Shown here: piece after piece, positions 51,747 to 61,373 of the stretch | How positions within the stretch are numbered: position 1 is the stretch's first letter | Layout: each line of letters begins with the position of its first letter | Origin: JALZKA01 sp963786495 | GTDB lineage: Bacteria > Actinomycetota > Thermoleophilia > Solirubrobacterales > 70-9 | Assembly (NCBI GenBank): GCA_963786495.1 | Contig: CAWAZL010000011.1 | Location: 122,904-186,903, forward strand | Length of the DNA: 64,000 nt | Reading direction: 5' to 3' | Position numbers and translations under genes: made by a program | The notes under the pieces: generated by a model | Databases searched by the model: none | Seen by the model: the letters and a program-made list of their open reading frames with translations, nothing else | What the model was told of the DNA's origin: nothing

Positions 51747-52837
51747 CCGCTTAGTGCCTCCGCGTCGGGGTCGGCGATGATCGACGATGCCCACACGGGC
51801 TCGAACGGACCTGACCCGTTGACCGGGTCCACGGAGACTGCGACCGTCACGCGCTTCGTGTTGTGCGTGTGGTCTTCGGAACTGATCTCGCCGAGAGAGG
51901 TGATCAGTTCCTGCACCTCACCGGGCCAGTCGGCATTGCGGAACGCCGTGACCTGGCTGCGAGCCGTGTTGTAGATCGTCGAAGTGTTGATCGGGACCGT
52001 CGGGCAGATGACCGTGACGATCAGCACGGTGCACTTCGGCGCGTTCTGCGCGGCCAGGACCGCGGAGTCGATGGTTGTGAGCGCAGGCGCGAGCGTGTCG
52101 AGGGTGTCGTTGATTTCGTCCAGAGCCTGGAGGTCCGCATCGCACGGGTCGAGCTCGTCGAGGTTGGCGACGGCGGTCAGAAGCGCGTTCAGCTGCGTCT
52201 GGAGCTGGGTGACGTTCGTCTGAATCTGCTGGAGATCGTTCTTGAGGTTCGAGAGCAGCGGCAGGTTAAGGAGCGTTCCTAGCAGCCCGGAAACGATGTT
52301 GCTGCTCCGTGAGTTGACCGAAGCGATCTGGGCGAGCATCGTGTCGATCCTTCCGTCGAGGGCGGACTCCAGGGGTGCGAGATCGAGGATCTGGCACTCG
52401 ACGTCTCGCCACGAGACAAAGCGGTACACGGACACGCTGTACTCCGCTCCGCCGATGTCAACCAACTCGGGAGGCGAGTACGGCTTGATGCCGGACCCCG
52501 CTGCCCGGACCAGCTCTTCCGATCCCTCGTCAGACGTCCTAAGAGCGGGCTCGGCGCCATCGACGATCCGGTCCGTCGGATCGCCGGGATAGCCCGTTGA
52601 GACCCAGCTTTCCGACGAGTTCGTTACGAGCTCGTCGTACGGGACGTCCCGCATGCGCTCGAGTTCAGAGGACGCCTTTGATTGCGCGATCTGAAGGCGC
52701 TCGCCCGTGTTGGACTCGCGGCGCGACGTGTCGAAGACGCTCACCCCGCCGAGGATCCCGATGACGAGGATGAGGGCCGCGACGGCCGCCTCCACAAGGG
52801 TGAATCCGGATTCGGAGCGAAGGCGGTCCCTCAGCAT
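51743..52837 (-). CDS. PilV-like minor prepilin with long coiled-coil insertion
   Basis: 364 aa. Class III prepilin signal SESGFTLVEAAVAALILVIG with Glu at +5 after the Gly-Phe cleavage site. Long for a minor pilin: residues about 175-265 form a heptad-like stretch (LLSNLKNDLQQIQTNVTQLQ, TQLNALLTAVANLDELD) not seen in standard PilV. The C-terminal domain contains cysteines in APKCTVLIVTVICPT. Processed by the prepilin peptidase at 61.3-62.2 kb by inference. Confidence 0.82.
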   Translation of the reverse strand: MLRDRLRSESGFTLVEAAVAALILVIGILGGVSVFDTSRRESNTGERLQIAQSKASSELERMRDVPYDELVTNSSESWVSTGYPGDPTDRIVDGAEPALRTSDEGSEELVRAAGSGIKPYSPPELVDIGGAEYSVSVYRFVSWRDVECQILDLAPLESALDGRIDTMLAQIASVNSRSSNIVSGLLGTLLNLPLLSNLKNDLQQIQTNVTQLQTQLNALLTAVANLDELDPCDADLQALDEINDTLDTLAPALTTIDSAVLAAQNAPKCTVLIVTVICPTVPINTSTIYNTARSQVTAFRNADWPGEVQELITSLGEISSEDHTHNTKRVTVAVSVDPVNGSGPFEPVWASSIIADPDAEALSG

Positions 52838-53442
52838 GATGGGTTCAAGACCCCCGGCCCCGGCGCCGAGACGCAGTTCCTCGGCTTGACGGTCGAGACC
52901 AGGCTGAGCGGCTTCTCGGCGTCCGCGCCGCTTGTCTGGTCCTTGATCTCAACGTCGACCCTGATCTGAAGCGCCCCGTTCTGAGACGTGGTGCCGGTCA
53001 GGTCAGAGCCGGCCACCTCCGCGAAGTTGTCGGTGTTCGTGACGTCGTCCACGACGGTCTCGGTTTCCCCGCTGCCGATGACGGTGCGCGTGCAACTCCT
53101 GGTCCCGCCGCCGTCCGTACAGGCGAACCTGACGTTCGTGGTGGTGCCGTCCGCGTTCCAGAGCGAGGCGTCCACCGTGGCCGCGTTCACGAGCGTCACC
53201 GAGGGCGCGTCGCGAAGCTCGACGGCCATCGAGTTCAGGGCGTTCCTGGCATCGTCGGTTGCGGAGACCCGGCCCTCCTGATTACCCCACTGATGAATGC
53301 TCACCACGACGAAGGCGAGCCCCGCGGCAGCCACGATGCTCGAAACGACCGCGGCCACGGAAAGTTCGGGGACCGTGAAGCCCCCCTCATCTCTGATCCG
53401 CCTTCCGGCGGCCGCCCGGGCCGCCCGCAACTTCGATTTCAT
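52831..53442 (-). CDS. PilW-like minor prepilin
   Basis: 203 aa. A 20-residue basic leader ends DEGGFTVPELSVAAVVSSIV, a class III prepilin motif with Glu at +5. The extracellular domain has VSATDDARNALNSMAVELRD (PilW-like) and two cysteine pairs (FACTDGGGTRSC, RNCVSAPG). First of the three-gene prepilin unit; its stop overlaps the next start by 7 nt. Confidence 0.8.
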   Translation of the reverse strand: MKSKLRAARAAAGRRIRDEGGFTVPELSVAAVVSSIVAAAGLAFVVVSIHQWGNQEGRVSATDDARNALNSMAVELRDAPSVTLVNAATVDASLWNADGTTTNVRFACTDGGGTRSCTRTVIGSGETETVVDDVTNTDNFAEVAGSDLTGTTSQNGALQIRVDVEIKDQTSGADAEKPLSLVSTVKPRNCVSAPGPGVLNPSC

Positions 53443-53526
53443 CCTGGTTATCCATCGGCCCCACGCAGGGCACGCTTGAGCTCAGAACAGGCGGTTGGAC
53501 GCCCGTTTTGAGGTAATTTCAGGCGC

Positions 53527-54624
53527 TCAGCCGATGATTCTGAGCTCTTTGGGGGTCGAGCTCAAATTTCGCACTCCGGAGGCCTCTACGACCACCAGGT
53601 CCTCGATCCTGACGCCATGGTGCCCGGGCACGTACACCCCCGGCTCCACCGTCACGACATCGCCTTCCAAAAGTACGTCCTCAGACGTCTTTCCGAGCCT
53701 TGGAGCCTCATGCACCTCGAGCCCCACCCCATGCCCCAGACCGTGTCCGTATAGGTCGCCCTTGCCAGCTTCGGTGATGGGATCACGGGAGACCCGGTCA
53801 GCCTCCGCCCCGCTCACCCCCGCCCGGATCGCCTCGAGGCTCTCGGCCTGGGCGCGGCGGACGAGCTCGTACGTCTCGAGGGCGTCGCCGGAGATCTCCC
53901 CCGTCGCCCAGGTCCGTGTGCCATCCGAGCAGTACCCGTCGACCCGGGCCCCCATATCGATGACGACGAGCTCTCCCTCGCCGATCACCCGCTCGCTTGG
54001 CTCCGCATGCGGCAGCGCGCCGTTCGGCCCCGAGGCGACGATCGCTTCGAAAGATGGTCCCGCCCCTAGCTCGCGCATCCGCTGCTCGGCCGACAGGGCA
54101 ACCTCGCGCTCGGTCTTGCCGGAAAGGCCTCGCTCGGCCAGGTACTCATAGACCTCGTCGGCAAGGCGCGACGCTTCCGCGATCGCTTCGATCTCCTTCG
54201 CGTCCTTGGTCCGGCGAAGCTTCTCTACCAGCCCCGTCGCCGGAACCAGCGTCGCGCCATCCGGGATGGCGTCCTCGAGCTTTCGAAGGGACGCGACGCT
54301 GGTCGCATCCTCGTCGTAGCCGACCTTGCCGGAGAAGCGCTTCGCGAGCTCCGCCACCAAGCGCCCTTCCAGCGTCTCCCGGTCGAATTCGCCGGTGACC
54401 TCTGAGCGCGCGCGTTCGGTGTAGCGGAAGTCGGTGAAGAACTCGCGGCGCCCCTCCCCGACGATCGCGAAGCCGCTCGAGCCCGTGAAGCCGGTCAGCC
54501 AGCGGACGTTCGCGATCGCGTCCGGCCCGGAGTCGCCCGGGCGGACGAGGTCGCCGACGAACAGGCAGTCAAGCTCGGCCTCAGCGGCGAGGGCAGCGAG
54601 CCGGTCGCCGCGTGAGCCGGTCAC
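53527..54624 (-). CDS. M24 family Xaa-Pro aminopeptidase
   Basis: 365 aa. Creatinase/aminopeptidase P fold. N-terminal ALAAEAELDCLFVGDLVRPG, FTGSSGFAIVGEGR; pita-bread domain metal ligands: VVIDMGARVDGYCSDGTRTW (two Asp), GHGLGHGVGLEVHE (His), VTVEPGVYVPG (Glu) and GVRIEDLVVV (Glu). The GTG at 54624 overlaps the aroQ stop (GTGA). In Actinobacteria this gene commonly sits between aroQ and efp. Confidence 0.92.
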   Translation of the reverse strand: MTGSRGDRLAALAAEAELDCLFVGDLVRPGDSGPDAIANVRWLTGFTGSSGFAIVGEGRREFFTDFRYTERARSEVTGEFDRETLEGRLVAELAKRFSGKVGYDEDATSVASLRKLEDAIPDGATLVPATGLVEKLRRTKDAKEIEAIAEASRLADEVYEYLAERGLSGKTEREVALSAEQRMRELGAGPSFEAIVASGPNGALPHAEPSERVIGEGELVVIDMGARVDGYCSDGTRTWATGEISGDALETYELVRRAQAESLEAIRAGVSGAEADRVSRDPITEAGKGDLYGHGLGHGVGLEVHEAPRLGKTSEDVLLEGDVVTVEPGVYVPGHHGVRIEDLVVVEASGVRNLSSTPKELRIIG

Positions 54625-55070
54625 GCGCCAAGCTCCGTCGCAAGCAGGTCGAGCGCTTCCTTGTAGCCATCCGGGCCTTTGCCTGAGATCGCACTCAAGA
54701 CGAGGCCGTCGAAGACCGAGAAGTGGCGCCACTCCTCTCGCGACATAACGTCGGAGAGGTGAACCTCGACCGCCGGCACGGAGGCCAGCTCGAGCGCGTC
54801 GCGGATCGCCCAGCTGTAGTGGGTCCATGAGCCCGCGTTCACGATCACGGCGTCCGCCATCTCGGGCACTCGGTGGAGGTGCTCGATGAACTCGCCCTCG
54901 TGGTTCGTCTGAAAGAAGCGCGCGTTCAGCCCCGCGTCGCGGGCCCAACCCTCGATCCGGCCCTCGAGCTCGGTCAGGCTGAAGTCGCCGTAGTGCTCGG
55001 GATCGCGGGACGCGAGCATGTCGAGGTTTGCGCCGTGCATCACCTCGACCCTGTTGCGCGTTGTCGTCAC
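54621..55070 (-). CDS. aroQ: Type II 3-dehydroquinate dehydratase AroQ
   Basis: 149 aa. Third shikimate-pathway step. Seen: VEVMHGANLDMLASRDPEHYG (the substrate loop and catalytic Tyr), FFQTNHEGEFIEHLH, VNAGSWTHYSWAIRDAL (with His), VPAVEVHLSDVMSREEWR. The sequence MHGANLDML is variant compared with the common GPNLNLLG. Its start overlaps the aroKB stop. Confidence 0.93.
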   Translation of the reverse strand: MTTTRNRVEVMHGANLDMLASRDPEHYGDFSLTELEGRIEGWARDAGLNARFFQTNHEGEFIEHLHRVPEMADAVIVNAGSWTHYSWAIRDALELASVPAVEVHLSDVMSREEWRHFSVFDGLVLSAISGKGPDGYKEALDLLATELGA

Positions 55071-56605
55071 CTCAGGTCCTCCACAGCCGAGCGGACCATA
55101 TCTCGGTCCAGCCGAGCGCCCGTGGTGGGCTCCCCGGGTCGCTCGAGGAGAACGAAGGGAACGCCGTCCGCGTCGGCCTTCTTGTCGCGCTCGAGCGCCG
55201 CCATGATCTCTTCCGTACCGACGGCTGGGTCAAGCCGTGCGGGCAGCCCGGCGCGGGCGAGTAAGCCCGCGACCTCGTTGCGTAGCTCTTCCGCACCCGA
55301 CAGACCGAGCGCGGCGACGAGCCCAAGCGCTACGGCCTCACCGTGGCGGTAGCGCTTGTAGCCCGACGCGGACTCGATGGCGTGGCCCACAGTGTGCCCC
55401 AGGTTCAGGACCTGACGGCGGCCGGAGTCGCGCTCGTCTTCGGCGACGACGTCGATCTTGACCCTGGCGCAGTCGAAGACGAGCGCGCCCAGGCTGGCTG
55501 CGTCGAGTGAATCGAGCGCCCGCACGCGCTCCCACAAATCGCCGCCAGCGATGAGCGCGGTCTTTAACACCTCAGCGAATCCCGCAGCAAGCTCCTCCGG
55601 GGGCAGCGTCGAGAGCGCGCCCGGCTCCACCAGGACTGCTTCCGGCATGTGGTAGGCGCCGGCGTAGTTCTTTGCCTCCGGTAGGTCGACGCCCGTTTTG
55701 CCGCCGTATGCGGAATCAACCTGAGCGACCAGGGTGGTTGGCGCCTGGACCACGGGGACGCCGCGTTGGTAGGTAGCGGCGCAGAACCCTGCGAGGTCCC
55801 CCGCGACGCCACCACCGAACGCGAGTACTCCGTCGTCGCGCCGGGCCCCGGCGCTCGCGAGCGCTCGCATCACGCGCTCGGCCTCCGCCATCGTCTTCAA
55901 GGACTCGTCTCCCCCCGCCTCGACCGTCGCTTCGACGGATGGCAGGCGCGAAGACTGATGCTCCATCGCTGCGGGGTCCGCCACCAGGAACCACCGCCGC
56001 TCGTCTGGGAGCAAGCTCAGGGCACCCTCGGCGACGATCGCCGGGTACTCGCCGCTGGCCGAGGAGGCCCAGGCCAGGCGGGCACCATCGATGCCCGCAG
56101 CGCCTTGAAGCCAATGCGCGGCCAAGCGGGCGACACGCTCTCCGCCGTCGGTCAGGACCGCGTCGGCAAGGCTCGCGTAAATGGGCTCGCGCGCCTGGAA
56201 GCGGCTCGAGAAGGCGTCGCGATTCTGTGCGAGAGGCCTGTCGGTGTCCTGGCAGCGGATCCAGGCAGCCTCCTCCGAGATCCTGCACCACACCACGAAC
56301 GAACCAGCGAGCGCCTCGCGGACCCTGGCGGACTCCACGGCCCCGCCGCCGAGAGAGACCAGGCCCCCGCGGGAAAGCGCCTCTACCGCCAGGCGCTCCT
56401 CCGCCTCGCGGAAGCGGGTCTCGCCTTCGCCGGCGAAGATCTCGGCGACTCGCTTTCCGAACTCGCGCTCGATCTCGGCATCCACGTCGGTGGCCTCGAT
56501 CCCCAGCACCGAGGCCGCGCCCTTGGCCGCACGGGTCTTGCCGGCTCCCATGAAGCCGATGAACGCGATCGTTCGAGCTGCGGAACCGTCCCCTAGCGAC
56601 GCCAT
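55067..56605 (-). CDS. aroKB: Fused shikimate kinase / 3-dehydroquinate synthase (AroK-AroB)
   Basis: 512 aa, two enzymes in one chain. N-terminal 165 residues: kinase with IAFIGFMGAGKTRAAKG (Walker A), VDAEIEREFGKRVAEIFAGE, GETRFREAEERL, GLVSLGGGAVES. From about residue 185: dehydroquinate synthase with VLAFGGGVAGDLAGFCAATY, RGVPVVQAPTTLVAQVDSAY, GGKTGVDLPEAKNYAGAYHM, LNLGHTVGHAIESASGY and the metal His in RYRHGEAVALG. Both halves keep the key residues. Order aroC-aroKB-aroQ is operonic, with overlaps of 13 and 4 nt. Confidence 0.95.
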   Translation of the reverse strand: MASLGDGSAARTIAFIGFMGAGKTRAAKGAASVLGIEATDVDAEIEREFGKRVAEIFAGEGETRFREAEERLAVEALSRGGLVSLGGGAVESARVREALAGSFVVWCRISEEAAWIRCQDTDRPLAQNRDAFSSRFQAREPIYASLADAVLTDGGERVARLAAHWLQGAAGIDGARLAWASSASGEYPAIVAEGALSLLPDERRWFLVADPAAMEHQSSRLPSVEATVEAGGDESLKTMAEAERVMRALASAGARRDDGVLAFGGGVAGDLAGFCAATYQRGVPVVQAPTTLVAQVDSAYGGKTGVDLPEAKNYAGAYHMPEAVLVEPGALSTLPPEELAAGFAEVLKTALIAGGDLWERVRALDSLDAASLGALVFDCARVKIDVVAEDERDSGRRQVLNLGHTVGHAIESASGYKRYRHGEAVALGLVAALGLSGAEELRNEVAGLLARAGLPARLDPAVGTEEIMAALERDKKADADGVPFVLLERPGEPTTGARLDRDMVRSAVEDLR

Positions 56606-57759
56606 CCGATGCGCTCCTCGTACGCCTTGAGCGCGGCGAGGACGTCGGAGATGTGGTCGCCGCCGAACTTCTCCCGGTACGCGCGAGCGAGAACAAGGGC
56701 AACCATCGCCTCGCCGACCACTCCGGCCGCGGGCACGACCGTGGAATCCGTGCGCTCCCGCATCGCCTGGGCGGGCTCCTTCGTCTCAGTGTCGACCGAG
56801 CGAAGAGGCTTCGTGAGGGTCGAGATCGGTTTGATCGCTCCCTTGACGACGAGCGTCTCGCCGTTCGTCATGCCACCCTCGACGCCGCCCGCGCGGTTCG
56901 TCTCGCGGTACCAGCCGCGCTCCTCGGAGTAAAAGATCTCGTCGTGGGACTCGGAGCCTGGCAGGCCCGCTACGTCCCACGCCTCCCCGACTGCGACTCC
57001 CTTGACGGCCTGGATCGAGACGATCGCCTGAGCGAGGCGCGAGTCCAGGCGCTCCTCCCAGCTCACGTGCGAGCCCAGACCGGGGGTGACTCCGAAGGCG
57101 CGCACCTCGAAGACGCCGCCGAGGCTCTCGTTCTGCTTCCTCAGCGTGTTGATCTCCTCGACCATCGCCTCCTCGATGCCCTTGTCGAGCACTCGAACCG
57201 GCGACTCGTCGACGCCGTCGAAGTCCGCGAGCTCAAGCTCGCGCTCGGACTCGGCGACGACCGATGCGATTTGCAGCACGTGGCTGCGAATCTCGACGCC
57301 CAGCGCAAGCAGGAACTCCTTCGCGACCGCGCCGGCGGCCACCCGGGCGGCCGTCTCGCGGGCGCTCGCGCGCTCGAGGACATTGCGGACGTCCGTGAAG
57401 CCGTACTTGTGCAAGCCGGCGAGGTCCGCATGGCCGGGGCGCGGCAGATGCGACTCCTCGACCGGCCCCTCGACGGGCCAGGGGTTCATCCGCTCCTCCC
57501 AGTTCGGGTAGTCGCGATTCGCCACCAGGATCGACACCGGGCCGCCGAGCGTCTTTCCATGCCTGATTCCCGAGCGGACCTCCACGGAGTCGCGCTCGAT
57601 CTTCATCCGCCCGCCACGGCCGTGGCCGAGCTGGCGGCGGGCCATGTCGCGGTCGATGCGCTCGCGGTCGAGCTCGAGCCCTGCGGGCAGCCCTTCGACG
57701 ATCGCAACCAGGCCAGGCCCGTGCGACTCGCCGGCAGTCGTGAAGCGGAGAGAACCCAC
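56593..57759 (-). CDS. aroC: Chorismate synthase
   Basis: 388 aa, intact. Final step of the shikimate pathway, needing reduced FMN. Seen: MGSLRFTTAGESHGPGLVAI, GRGGRMKIERDSVEVRSGIR, RPGHADLAGLHKYGFTD, GTVSEARASARETAARVAAG-like RASARETAARVAAGAV, and EGGMTNGETLVVKGAIKPI, MRERTDSTVVPAAGVVGE. It comes first in the aro operon; its stop overlaps the aroKB start. Confidence 0.96.
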   Translation of the reverse strand: MGSLRFTTAGESHGPGLVAIVEGLPAGLELDRERIDRDMARRQLGHGRGGRMKIERDSVEVRSGIRHGKTLGGPVSILVANRDYPNWEERMNPWPVEGPVEESHLPRPGHADLAGLHKYGFTDVRNVLERASARETAARVAAGAVAKEFLLALGVEIRSHVLQIASVVAESERELELADFDGVDESPVRVLDKGIEEAMVEEINTLRKQNESLGGVFEVRAFGVTPGLGSHVSWEERLDSRLAQAIVSIQAVKGVAVGEAWDVAGLPGSESHDEIFYSEERGWYRETNRAGGVEGGMTNGETLVVKGAIKPISTLTKPLRSVDTETKEPAQAMRERTDSTVVPAAGVVGEAMVALVLARAYREKFGGDHISDVLAALKAYEERIGWRR

Positions 57760-57801
57760 GACGCTCAGCGTAATGACAGGCGCTGCTTGCGCGCCCGCGC
57801 G

Positions 57802-58636
57802 TCAGTCGGACTGGTCGAACTCGCTCTCGGGAATGTGCTCGAAGCGGATGTCGGTGACACGGAGCGAGTAGCGGTTTCCGTCGGCGTACCGAAGGTATGC
57901 AGTTTCACCGTCGGCGAGCGTCAAGAACTCGCAGTTCGTCTTGCCCGGCTTGCAGTTCCCATCGCCGTTGACCTTCGAGACGTCCCGCGAGACGATGAAC
58001 TCCGCCAGGTTGCCGGCGTCGACGTTTCGAAGGAAGAGGACCACCGGAGCCTTCTTCGAAGGGAGGATGTCGCCGGAGTGGACGTTCTCGTGCTTGACGT
58101 CCTGCTTGCGGCCCACGATCTTGGTGACCACGTCGACGCGGGAGACGATCACGAACGGCTCGGGAGGCGTCGTGGTCGTCGAGGGCGTTGAACCCGTCGG
58201 GGTTGAGCCGGTGGGGTTAGGGGTCGCGCCGGTTCCGCTCGTTCCGCCCGCTCCGACGTCAGAAGCATCATCGAGATCCTTCTCCTTCGGGACCTTAGGC
58301 TCGAAGCGGCTGCCAAATGGGTCCTTCTTGCTCAGGTTGTCGAGGCGCTTGCGGTAGTCGCGGACGCCGACCTCCTGGACGGCGAGGACCGCGGGCTCAA
58401 CTGCGACCGCCTGGGGGTCCGCAGCCGGAGAAGGAACGCTGACCACCGACTCGGAGGTCGAACTGAGGACGAACGGCACGGCGACGATCGCGATCAATAG
58501 CGCGACGGCCGGAATGATCAGGCGCCGATCGCGCATGTCCTTGTAGAGGTCCTGAGCGAACGCGGGGGCTTGGACCTTCGAAGGCGTCTTCGTGCCTTCG
58601 GCCTTGGGCTTGCGTTTGGGGAGTCTCGAGCTTCAT
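57802..58636 (-). CDS. Pilus-operon membrane protein with periplasmic domain (PilP-like place, one frameshift)
   Basis: About 277 aa. After a basic cytosolic leader (KRKPKAEGTKTPSKVQAPAF) comes one membrane helix (LIIPAVALLIAIVAVPFVLS), a Pro/Thr-rich linker, and a C-terminal domain (EPFVIVSRVDVVTKIVGRKQ, KAPVVLFLRNVDAGNLAEFI, ADGETAYLRYADGNRYSLRV). It occupies the position of pilP after pilM-N-O but has no evident lipobox, so the family assignment is by context. The ATG at 58636 overlaps the pilO stop; one base in the fifth or sixth codon is out of frame. Confidence 0.72.
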
Positions 58637-59435
58637 GGCGTAGAGACGGGAGCGGTGGTTGTGGCCGCGGGGACCGAGGACGGCGGCATCGTCGAGGTTC
58701 CGCCCGCGGTGAGCCCCTGCGACGAGGGCAGGACGTAAGAGGACATCGAGAGCTCGACCTTGAGCGGGCTGATCGGCCGTCCTCCTTGGTCATCTTGAAG
58801 CCGTTGACCGTGATCAGACGGCCGGTGACATCGACGCTCGCCGCCTTGGAGGTGACCAGGTCTGTCGATGCCCCTGAAGAGATCGGCGATCTGGAAGAAG
58901 TCACCCTGGAAGCTCATGTCGTAGACAAGCCTTCCGAGACCTGCCGAGCCGACGGTCGCGCCGATCGGGAGCGACGATGCGGACGCCTCGGTGGCGGGCG
59001 CGGGAGCTGCGACCGTCGAAGTGCCCTCTTCGGCCGGAGCCTCCTCGGCGGCTTCCGTCTGGTCCGTCGTCGTCTCAGCGGCGACCGGCTCTGGCTCCGC
59101 AGGAGCCGTGCCGAGCTGAAGGAGGCCGAAGGTCGGTCGTTCGCCTTGTCAGAGATGTCGGCGAGCTGCGTGATCATTGACGGGGTGTCGCCATCCGCCG
59201 GGGCTGCCTTGCCGAGCACGACCAGGGACGAAAAGTTCTTCTGGTATTCCGCTTGGGCCTGTTGCTCGCCGCCACGATCTGCTCCTGCGCGGCGATGTCG
59301 CTCTGGAGCTGTGTGATCTGGTCGCCCAGCTTCGAGGCCTCGTCGCGCTTGGGCGCCAGGGCGAGGAACCAGAATGCCGCGAACAGCGCCGACGACGATC
59401 AGGGCGATCAGGATGCTGCGGTCAGAGGGCTTCAT
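58633..59435 (-). CDS. Type IV pilus inner-membrane protein PilO-like (several frameshifts)
   Basis: About 267 aa. Short cytosolic start MKPSDRSILIALIVVGA, one helix, a coiled-coil linker (DQITQLQSDIAAQEQIV after correction), then NFSSLVVLGKAAPADGDTPS, MITQLADISDKAND, and the ferredoxin-like C-terminal part (YDMSFQGDFFQIADLFRGID, KAASVDVTGRLITVNGFKMT, LKVELSMSSYVLPSSQGL). Frame changes near 59390, 59270, 59120, 58930, 58850 and 58780. Forms the alignment complex with PilM and PilN. Confidence 0.8.
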
Positions 59436-60219
59436 GGCGTCACAACTCCCGGCACGACCTCGGCTGCGTCCTTGGCCTTTTCGTCTGCTTGGCCGCGGAG
59501 TTCTTGGCGGTCTGGGTCGGCTCCGGGTCTACTCGGTCGAGGCCGGCGTGGTCTCGAACGACGCGACTTCGGCAGCTTCTGCGCTGACGACGGCGTTGTC
59601 GAAGGCGACCGAAACGTCGAAGGTGTTCGCATCGCCGCAGAGTGTCGATGCAGCGGCTGAAGGAGCCGCACCTTCATCTCGGTCTCCTGGACGGCTTCGG
59701 TCGCCCAAGCGCAACCCGGGTCACGCCGTCGATGTCCTCCATGGCGGCAACGAGCCTGGCGACCGAATCATGCGAGGCCGCGCAGCCTGACATTGTGAGG
59801 TTTGGTGCAGCGATGGGAGTCGACGAAGCGCTTCCTTCCGCGTTCTCGAAGCCGCGCCGTTAGGTTCGTGAGCGTCACGTCCTCCGGGATAACCAGGGCG
59901 AGCTCGCGCATCACGCGCTCCCAGTCGAAGCGGCTCTGGGCGAGGCTCGCGATCGTCGCCTCGCGCTCGGCGCGGAGGTCGCGAACTCCGCGTACGGCGC
60001 AAGTTGCTCGGCCTCGGCGGTCTGCGCCTCGAGGTCGGCCTCGAGCTGAGCGACCTGCGCCTCCTTGTCGGCGATGTCGTTCGAGGTCGTGACCACAGGA
60101 GGACCCCGAGGAGGACGAGCGCGAGCGCTCCGATGACGATGTACGAGAGCGGGCCAGCTGCGAAGCGGGGCCTTGTCGCCACGGCGATCCTCGGGCGGAA
60201 TCAGGTTGACGGGGCGCAT
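59432..60219 (-). CDS. Type IV pilus protein PilN-like (several frameshifts)
   Basis: About 262 aa. Begins MRPVNLIPPEDRRGDKAPLR, the PilN signature that contacts PilM; then a membrane helix (LSYIVIGALALVLLGVLL) and a coiled coil (NDIADKEAQVAQLEADLEAQ). The periplasmic part carries RFDWERVMRELALVIPEDVT with LTNLTARL. Shifts near 60150, 60090, 59980 and 59870-59530. Stop overlaps the pilO start (ATGA). Confidence 0.82.
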
Positions 60220-60222
60220 GGC

Positions 60223-61373
60223 TTACTGCTCCAGGGCGAGGCCGTATGAGAGCGTCTGGCGGACGGCGGCGGCGTCGTCGAGGTGGCCGAGCGGCGTGGG
60301 CTTGGCGACGCTGAACGCGTGACCGAGGGAGCGCTGGAGGCGCTCGACCATGCCGGGAATCCGCGTGCCGGGGCCGCAGACGACAACGCCCTCGATCGGC
60401 ACTGCGCCGTCGTGGCCGAGTAGTAGTCCATCGAAACCCGAAGCTCGTCCGCGAGCCGCGCGGCGCCGTCTGCAAGGCACTCGCGAGCGGCCGGCGACGT
60501 GCTCAGGATCGCCCTCGATCGCCTCGACGGGCTGCTCGAGTCCGACGTGCGTGAGCCACTGGCGTGAGTGCTCGACCGTGAGCCTGCGGCGCTCGGCGAG
60601 CTTCTGGGCGATGCCCTCGACGCCGAACGAGGCGATGCGGGTGAAAAGGCAGGAGCTGCCGCGGGCGACGGCCAGGTTGGTGACGTCGCCGAGGTTGCAA
60701 AAGAGCTTCGCGCGGGGCGTGGTTCTCGGCCACCGCGACGGCCGGGGTGCCGCCCGCATGGGCTGCCGACCCGCTCCTCGTATGACGGGGCGGACACGAA
60801 CTGGCCAGGGCCGACGGGAGAGCCGACCTCGCGGGCAAGCGCGCGGATCATGCCGAAAGCGGAATGGTCGATGCCGATCGGCCGCACGCCCGGCGATCGA
60901 GAGCGCCTCGAGCAGCTGCGCGATCATGTCGCGGCGAGCGGCGACAGCGACGACTTCGACCTTGCGCTCGCCGTTCTCGTCGGTCGAGTGGCCGACGACC
61001 TGCCAGTCCAGGACGGACTGGTCGAGCGGCATCGGGATGTGGTCTTGCGCCTGGAAGCGAATCGCGGTCTCGAGCTCGTCGCGGTTGTCGATGGCCGGCA
61101 GGCGCATCGAGCGGACCGCCACGCGCTGGTTCGCGATGCCCACGCGGACGTCGCGCGAGAGCTTCTCGCGATTGAAGAGCTCCTTGATGGCCTGGCCCAG
61201 GGCCTCGGGGTCGGCGACCTCGCCCTCGCGGAAGACGCCCGGGCCGAGAGGCATGACGCCGCCCCCGCAACCTCGATCGATCCGTTCACGCGGACCTCGG
61301 TCGCGGCGACGCTGCCGGTCTCGATATCGAGGCCAACAGTGGACTTCACTTTTTGTGTGGTGAGGCGAGCCAT
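60223..61373 (-). CDS. pilM: Type IV pilus assembly ATPase-like protein PilM (several frameshifts)
   Basis: About 383 aa. Actin-like protein binding PilN's N-terminus on the cytosolic side. Start KVKSTVGLDIETGSVAATEV (phosphate-1 region), then LFNREKLSRDVRVGIANQRV, LPAIDNRDELETAIRFQAQD and HIPMPLDQSVLDWQVVG, LCNLGD-like FCNLGDVTNLAVARGSSCLF, and the adenosine region GVVVCGPGTRIPGMVERLQR. Shifts near 61265, 60890, 60780, 60720, 60500 and 60420. Stop lies 3 nt before the pilN start. Confidence 0.87.

Noticed and set aside
56653..58191. Plus-strand open frame (512 codons) opposite aroC
   Set aside because: Covers aroC and the next gene in antisense; composition is that of a shadow frame.
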